Of a stretch of DNA of 64,000 nt, positions 60,297-64,000 are shown one piece after another (positions within the stretch are counted from its first letter, which is position 1; each line of letters starts with the position of its first letter). Location: assembly GCF_030450055.1 (NCBI RefSeq), contig NZ_CP118480.1, forward strand, positions 682,001-746,000, read 5' to 3'. The position numbers and the translations under genes are program-made. The stretch is from Gallaecimonas kandeliae (GTDB taxonomy: Bacteria; Pseudomonadota; Gammaproteobacteria; Enterobacterales; Gallaecimonadaceae). The notes under the pieces were generated by a model. It was given only the letters and a program-made list of their open reading frames with translations, had not been told where the DNA came from and did no database searches.

Positions 60297-60754
60297 ATTT
60301 TTCTCAGGCTTACGCATTCCCTCAATGCGGCGGGCGCCATTGTAAGCCTGTTGTTGTGAACTTTATCCGAGAGTTTTCAGTGGTCGGAGATGGCGGCGCT
60401 ATCCAGCCCCTGTTGTACCCGGCAAAGCCGACGCTGTGATTGGCGGCGTCAATGACATGGCCCATGCCCCAACGGCCTTGTCCGACAACGCTCCCATCAC
60501 ACACCTGTCGTGCGTATTGCTTTGTTCAATTTCTTTTGCGCAACTACCGAGTAAAGGTGCCAGCCGTGCTGACTGCCGCCAGGCGCCTTTCCAGATTTTC
60601 TATGTTCCATCGTCACGAGTGTCCCTGAATTCCGAAGCGTCAAAGTAGCTTGATATCTGTTGTGATGTCATTGGAAATTTCTTGAATTTAATGTCTCGTT
60701 ACGGGTGCGCTCGGGTTGCGCGTCCTGGTCAGCGCTACCTTATAAACTGGATTA
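60297..60754. other. Non-coding boundary region
   Basis: About 460 bases without a convincing gene. The left part is GC-rich like the chromosome; from about 60,600 the sequence turns AT-rich and stays so to about 63,150. Short open frames here (for example 60436-60648) lack ribosome-binding sites and sensible composition. A promoter for the leftward methyltransferase operon should lie in the left part. No att-like repeat was found at the compositional step. Confidence 0.6.
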
Positions 60755-61672
60755 TCATGTGGAGCGCATTCTATTTTCGATGTGTTTGCTCGGGTATTTT
60801 GATAGTTCTTCGGCTATCCACTCTTTAAAGACAGCAACTTTTCGCAAGCCCTCGCTAAATGGAGACACCAGTAAAGAGTACGTAAGACCCGGCAAAGAGA
60901 AACTCTCATCCAAAGGTTTCAACCAACCTTTCTGCAAGGCCATGTCAGCCAACACAGAACTGACAAACGCAATGCCTTGGCCAGCTAAAGCAGCCTGAAT
61001 AACATGGTGCTCTTGGTCAAAACTGCATATTCTAGGAGCAGAAATATCTTTATTTATTTTCTGCAAGTAATGGCTCAATGCTACCGAAGGCAAATTCTTG
61101 TTCTTCCACTTCGTCTCAATAAATACTGCGTCTTTCAAATCCTTCAATCTGTCTAGGTAATCCTCCGTTGCGTAGGCGGAAAAACTCTCATTTATCAACA
61201 CTGTTTTGTTTTTATTATTCTCATCATGACAGCCATATCTGATTGCGAGATCAACGCGTCGATCTCGATTTATATCGATGACTTCTTCGCTTGTTATTAT
61301 CTCTGTTTTGATTTCTGGATGTTTGTTTTGAAAACGCGACAGACTTGGGATAAGCCACATTGCTGCAAAAGATGCGGTTGTGGAAACTCTCAAGACAGAT
61401 TGCGTGTCAGACATTTCTTCAACTGCAGTTGTCAATTGCTTCAACGCTTGATGAGCAGCCTGGGCGAGCCTGTGACCTTCCTGAGTTAGGCTCACTGAAC
61501 GCGTTTTTCGCTCGAATAGCAATACCCCTAGTTTATCCTCTAAATTGGATATTTGGTGAGATATTGCTGTTGGAGAGATGTTTAATTCCTCTCCCGCTGC
61601 CTTAAAGCTGCCTAATCGTGCTGCAGCCTCAAACCCTCGGATTTGGCTTAGTTGAGGTAAGCGAGAAAACAT
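60755..61672 (-). CDS. LysR family regulator (GcvA-like)
   Basis: A 305-residue LysR-type regulator. The winged helix has FEAAARLGSFKAAGEELNISPTAISHQISNLE, followed by the effector-binding domain. The opening SRLPQLSQIRGFEAAAR matches GcvA-type proteins (SRRLPPLNALRVFEAAAR), which led me to ATG 61672; an ATG five codons earlier lies inside the perfect palindrome described nearby. Codon use is AT-rich, unlike the core genome. Divergent from azoR, which it probably controls. Confidence 0.88.
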   Translation of the reverse strand: MFSRLPQLSQIRGFEAAARLGSFKAAGEELNISPTAISHQISNLEDKLGVLLFERKTRSVSLTQEGHRLAQAAHQALKQLTTAVEEMSDTQSVLRVSTTASFAAMWLIPSLSRFQNKHPEIKTEIITSEEVIDINRDRRVDLAIRYGCHDENNKNKTVLINESFSAYATEDYLDRLKDLKDAVFIETKWKNKNLPSVALSHYLQKINKDISAPRICSFDQEHHVIQAALAGQGIAFVSSVLADMALQKGWLKPLDESFSLPGLTYSLLVSPFSEGLRKVAVFKEWIAEELSKYPSKHIENRMRST

Positions 61673-61682
61673 ATACCTATCG

Positions 61683-61711
61683 CTCATAGATGATGATTTT
61701 TCATCTATGAG
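61683..61711. promoter_or_regulatory. Perfect 11-bp inverted repeat, probable LysR operator
   Basis: CTCATAGATGA and TCATCTATGAG are exact inverted copies separated by seven bases, in the gap between the divergent lysR and azoR genes. It contains the T-N11-A type centre of LysR sites. Confidence 0.65.
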
Positions 61712-61790
61712 TGATTTTTTACCATTTGTCAAGGAGTCTGCTTTGCCGAATAGTTTCCTGCGTAGAGAGGTTAAATTTAAGGAGAACTAT

Positions 61791-62447
61791 ATGACGGTCT
61801 TACTGCATATCGATGCAAGTGCACGAAAGGAACGCTCTATTTCAAGGGCCTTGGGTGAGGCATTTAAGAGCCAATGGCGCTCGATAAAGCCAGGGGATAA
61901 ATTCATATATAGAGATGTCGGTAGTGCACCACCAGACTTTATCTCTGAGAATTGGATCGCGGCAGTTTTTACCCGCGAAGAAAGAAGAACGAATGAACAA
62001 AAATCACTATTGACATTGTCTGATTTGTTGATCGAGGAACTTTCTGAAGCCGACATCATTATCATATCCTCCCCGATGTACAATTACGGCATGCCTGCAG
62101 CACTGAAAGCATGGATTGATCAGGTTGTCAGAGTGAATAAAACATTTACTTTTGACTTGAGTCGTGGTGATTTTCCATTGGAGCCAACCATGTCGGGAAA
62201 GTCACTCGTGCTCTTAACATCCTCTGGCGAATTTGGCTTCGGAGAAAATGAAACAAGACAAGATATGAATCATCTTGGCCCCCATCTTCGGACGGTGAGC
62301 AAGTACCTTGGAGTAGATGAGATGTACGAAGTCAGAGTCGAATATCAAGAGTTCGGTGATGCTCGGCATGAACGATCCCTGGAAATAGCTTATGAGGCAA
62401 TTCCTGGCGTGATCAACCAAGTGACTGCAAGGCTTGGCTACACCTAA
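61791..62447 (+). CDS. azoR: FMN-dependent NADH-azoreductase
   Basis: A 218-residue flavodoxin-fold quinone/azo reductase of the AzoR family, which reduces quinones and azo dyes in two-electron steps. FMN-binding parts are seen: LLHIDASARKERSISRAL at the N-terminus, SSPMYNYGMPAALKAWIDQVVR (PMYNFGIP-type loop) and LLTSSGEFG. AAGGAG lies seven bases before the ATG. The stop codon falls inside an attC-like core (ACCTAAC), as is usual for integron cassettes, and base composition is AT-rich. Confidence 0.93.
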   Translation: MTVLLHIDASARKERSISRALGEAFKSQWRSIKPGDKFIYRDVGSAPPDFISENWIAAVFTREERRTNEQKSLLTLSDLLIEELSEADIIIISSPMYNYGMPAALKAWIDQVVRVNKTFTFDLSRGDFPLEPTMSGKSLVLLTSSGEFGFGENETRQDMNHLGPHLRTVSKYLGVDEMYEVRVEYQEFGDARHERSLEIAYEAIPGVINQVTARLGYT

Positions 62448-62522
62448 CGCCACCTCAAGGGGGCAGGCACGCAACGCGCAAAGCACCTTAAACACCAAAA
62501 CCAACGCGAATCCTTTGGCTGC
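62442..62522 (+). other. attC-like half site after azoR
   Basis: ACCTAAC fits the RYYYAAC core and overlaps the azoR stop. It is followed by CGCCACCTCAAGGGGGC and a CAACGC/CACCAAAACC stretch like one arm of long Vibrio-type attC sites. The matching right arm ending in GTTRRRY is absent, so the site looks truncated. Confidence 0.5.
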
Positions 62523-62575
62523 TGGGACCTGATCCAAGCTTATGATAATACCGGCTTTCAAAATATTACCTTAAG

Positions 62576-62636
62576 ACATAACGCCGCCAGCAGCGGCAGC
62601 CCACATCGTGGGTGAGACGGACCGGCCTTGTTATGT
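62576..62636 (-). other. attC-like site at the 3' end of the GNAT gene
   Basis: A 61-bp segment bounded by ACATAAC and its exact inverse GTTATGT, with GCC/GGC pairs further in and an inner hairpin CCCAC-ATC...GTGGG type. The GNAT stop codon lies in the GTTATGT box, the usual cassette layout. Confidence 0.6.
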
Positions 62637-63080
62637 GGTTAACACCTTGCTAAAGCAAATTGACCTTTCCACACCAAGGTACTTACCATACGCCTCGGAT
62701 TCTAAGTAAGAATGGCGCTCGTAAAAACGTACTGCTTTTGAGTTAACTCTACGCGTAGATAACACTGCTTTTCGGTACCCTTTTGTAATCGCATACAGTT
62801 CAAGTTGTTTTATAAGGTATGTTCCTGCGCCGGGTAAATTTGAATACATGCGCTTCAATTCGCAAACCTCATTAGCGTGATATCTAAATATCCCGCATGC
62901 TACAGGGATCCGATTTGAATAAACCACAATACAACCGTCTAAAGAAGAGTCAAAAGTCTCAGATGAAAACGAACTTTCACCAGAATCACTGGTTATCTGG
63001 TTAAGAGAATAATTCAACTCTTGCACTAAGGACAAAAAGTCACAATTATTTGCTTCAACTTTTCTGTGTCTGAATTTCAT
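62631..63080 (-). CDS. GNAT acetyltransferase, probable integron cassette gene
   Basis: A 149-residue GNAT-fold protein. The acetyl-CoA region is in CELKRMYSNLPGAGTYLIKQLE (motif A, though with PGAG in place of the RGKG/RGxGIG loop), followed by KAVLSTRRVNSKAVRFYERHSY (motif B). Target substrate is unknown. The gene is AT-rich, ends within an attC-like core and begins a few bases from a second such core, so it looks like a mobile cassette. A GTG three codons upstream is an alternative start. No clear ribosome-binding site is present, as is common for cassettes. Confidence 0.8.
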   Translation of the reverse strand: MKFRHRKVEANNCDFLSLVQELNYSLNQITSDSGESSFSSETFDSSLDGCIVVYSNRIPVACGIFRYHANEVCELKRMYSNLPGAGTYLIKQLELYAITKGYRKAVLSTRRVNSKAVRFYERHSYLESEAYGKYLGVERSICFSKVLTT

Positions 63081-63087
63081 ACCGTTC

Positions 63088-63161
63088 ACATAGCGCCCAA
63101 AGCAGCGGCGCGTTACCGCGTGATGTTCACCCGATAAATCGGACACGCGTTGTTGTTAAGC
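63088..63161 (-). other. attC-like or IS-end segment between GNAT and the transposase
   Basis: ACATAGCGCCC...GCAGCGGC resembles the left end of the site at 62576 (ACATAACGCCG...GCAGCGGC), and the far end has GTTAAGC, which fits GTTRRRY and holds the transposase stop codon. The interior TGTTCACCCGATAAATCGG could instead be the terminal repeat of the IS3 element. Confidence 0.4.
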
Positions 63162-64000
63162 GGCTTGCTCGTACTGTATCGGCGATACGTAATCGAGGCT
63201 ACTGTGCAGCCGCACCTTGTTGTAAAAATGCTGGATGTAATGGCCAACCTGCTGGCGCAGTGAATCGACAGTACCGAAGTGGCTGTCGTGGATCAGTTCG
63301 GCTTTTAGCGTCTTGAAGAACGACTCCACTTCCGCATTATCCGTACATTGCCCTGGGCGATTCATGCTGTGGCGTATGCCGTATTTCGTCAGCCATTTCT
63401 GCATGGCTTTGGCCCGGAACTCCACACCCCGGTCTGTGTGCAGTATCAGCCCTGGCTTGGGCTTGCGATGCTTTAGCGCTTTGTAGAGCGCCACCGTGGT
63501 CAGTTCGGCATTGAGGGTTTCATGCAGTGCCCAGCCGACGATTTTCCGTGACCACAGGTCCACTATTACGGCCAGAAACACATGCCGACGGCCAAAGCGG
63601 ATGTAGGTGACGTCGCTGGACCATTGCTGGTTGGCGCCACTTGGCTTGGCCATGTCCAGACGATGATTGGGCAGCACTTTCAGCTCGGCACGGCGCTTAT
63701 TCATGCGCCGGTAAACCCGTTCAACACGGGCCTTGAGGCCAGCTTCACGCATCAACCTCGCCACCCGTTTTACGCCAACTCGGATGCCTTCCAGGCGCAG
63801 GGCGCGATGGATTTTAGGGCTGCCATAGCGTGACTTGGCCTGCGCAAACAGGCGGCGGACATCGACCAGTAAGGCCTGGTCCTGCTGCTGGCGTTGGCTC
63901 GGTTGGCGTTTGAGCCAGTCGTAGTAGCCGCTGCGCGACACCTTCAGCCTGGCGCACAGTGCCTTTACCGGGATTGGCCCTTGGTGCCGCTGGATGAAGC
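63123..64000 (-). mobile_element. Partial IS3-family insertion sequence
   Basis: The transposase gene plus a putative left end beginning TGTTCACCCGATAAATCGG. IS3 elements begin with TG, which fits, but the other end is outside the window so the inverted repeat and target duplication cannot be confirmed. Confidence 0.55.
63156..64000 (-). CDS. IS3 family transposase OrfB, 5' end beyond window
   Basis: A DDE transposase of the rve/OrfB type, about 281 residues visible; the reading frame stays open to the window edge (residues ..PVKALCARLKVSRSGYYDWLKR). Catalytic acids are seen in WSSDVTYIRFG (first D), LILHTDRGVEF (second D) and NAEVESFFKTLKAELI (E), and the HTH_21 segment KSRYGSPKIHRALR precedes the core. 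The C-terminus is LDYVSPIQYEQAA. OrfA and the far inverted repeat lie outside the window, so intactness of the element cannot be judged. Confidence 0.93.
   Translation of the reverse strand, partial: FIQRHQGPIPVKALCARLKVSRSGYYDWLKRQPSQRQQQDQALLVDVRRLFAQAKSRYGSPKIHRALRLEGIRVGVKRVARLMREAGLKARVERVYRRMNKRRAELKVLPNHRLDMAKPSGANQQWSSDVTYIRFGRRHVFLAVIVDLWSRKIVGWALHETLNAELTTVALYKALKHRKPKPGLILHTDRGVEFRAKAMQKWLTKYGIRHSMNRPGQCTDNAEVESFFKTLKAELIHDSHFGTVDSLRQQVGHYIQHFYNKVRLHSSLDYVSPIQYEQAA

Noticed and set aside
60436-60648. Short frames in the gap before lysR
   Set aside because: No ribosome-binding site, no recognisable protein features, and the compositional step falls inside them.

Overview
The window is about 64 kb of a GC-rich gammaproteobacterial chromosome. 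Gene content and order match enterobacterial/Alteromonadales-type genomes, and I would guess a Gallaecimonas-like marine gammaproteobacterium, but that is an inference from GC content and gene families only. Most genes are core housekeeping genes. No rRNA, tRNA or CRISPR array was seen.

Layout. (1) 1-15.7 kb: sulfate-assimilation genes cysN(3' end)-cysC-cysQ; a TIGR03899-type gene whose 3' end is present three times in tandem; an L,D-transpeptidase/MepK pair acting on 3-3 peptidoglycan cross-links; ytfJ; a secreted zinc protease coupled to an aminopeptidase P; an Aer-type aerotaxis receptor with an FNR-like box; and yfaE with a yjfL-yjfM-yjfC cluster. (2) 15.7-20.7 kb: ppa, fbp, mpl, ubiX, hpt, can. 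(3) 20.8-49.6 kb: a long stretch whose order recalls the E. coli hpt-to-erpA region: yadGH, panBCD, folK, pcnB, gluQ, dksA, sfsA, thpR, hrpB, mrcB, hemL, clcA, erpA. Extra genes are interleaved: a large GGDEF-EAL protein, pepB, an S9 peptidase, a FIST-EAL pair and pyrB. (4) 49.7-60.3 kb: accessory genes, including a calpain-like protease, MATE pump with MarR regulator, AmiD-type amidase, an output-less CHASE sensor, an M48 protease, a diguanylate-cyclase tail remnant, and a small operon with a PPM-type methyltransferase and an acyltransferase fused to a cyclic-nucleotide-binding-like domain. (5) 60.6-64 kb: an AT-richer, clearly foreign segment with divergent lysR/azoR, a GNAT gene bordered by integron attC-like sites, and an IS3-family transposase running off the window.

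The most unusual signals are: the tandem echoes of gene 3' ends (161-bp unit at the TIGR03899 gene; the erpA tail plus terminator); the integron-like cassette remnants next to an IS3 element; the methyltransferase/acyltransferase operon, which could make a small lipid-like molecule; the bacterial calpain; and a 32-residue membrane peptide gene at 26629-26727.

Limits: family calls rest on reading motifs and on memory of the families, with no database search. Starts were chosen from ribosome-binding sites and homologue length.
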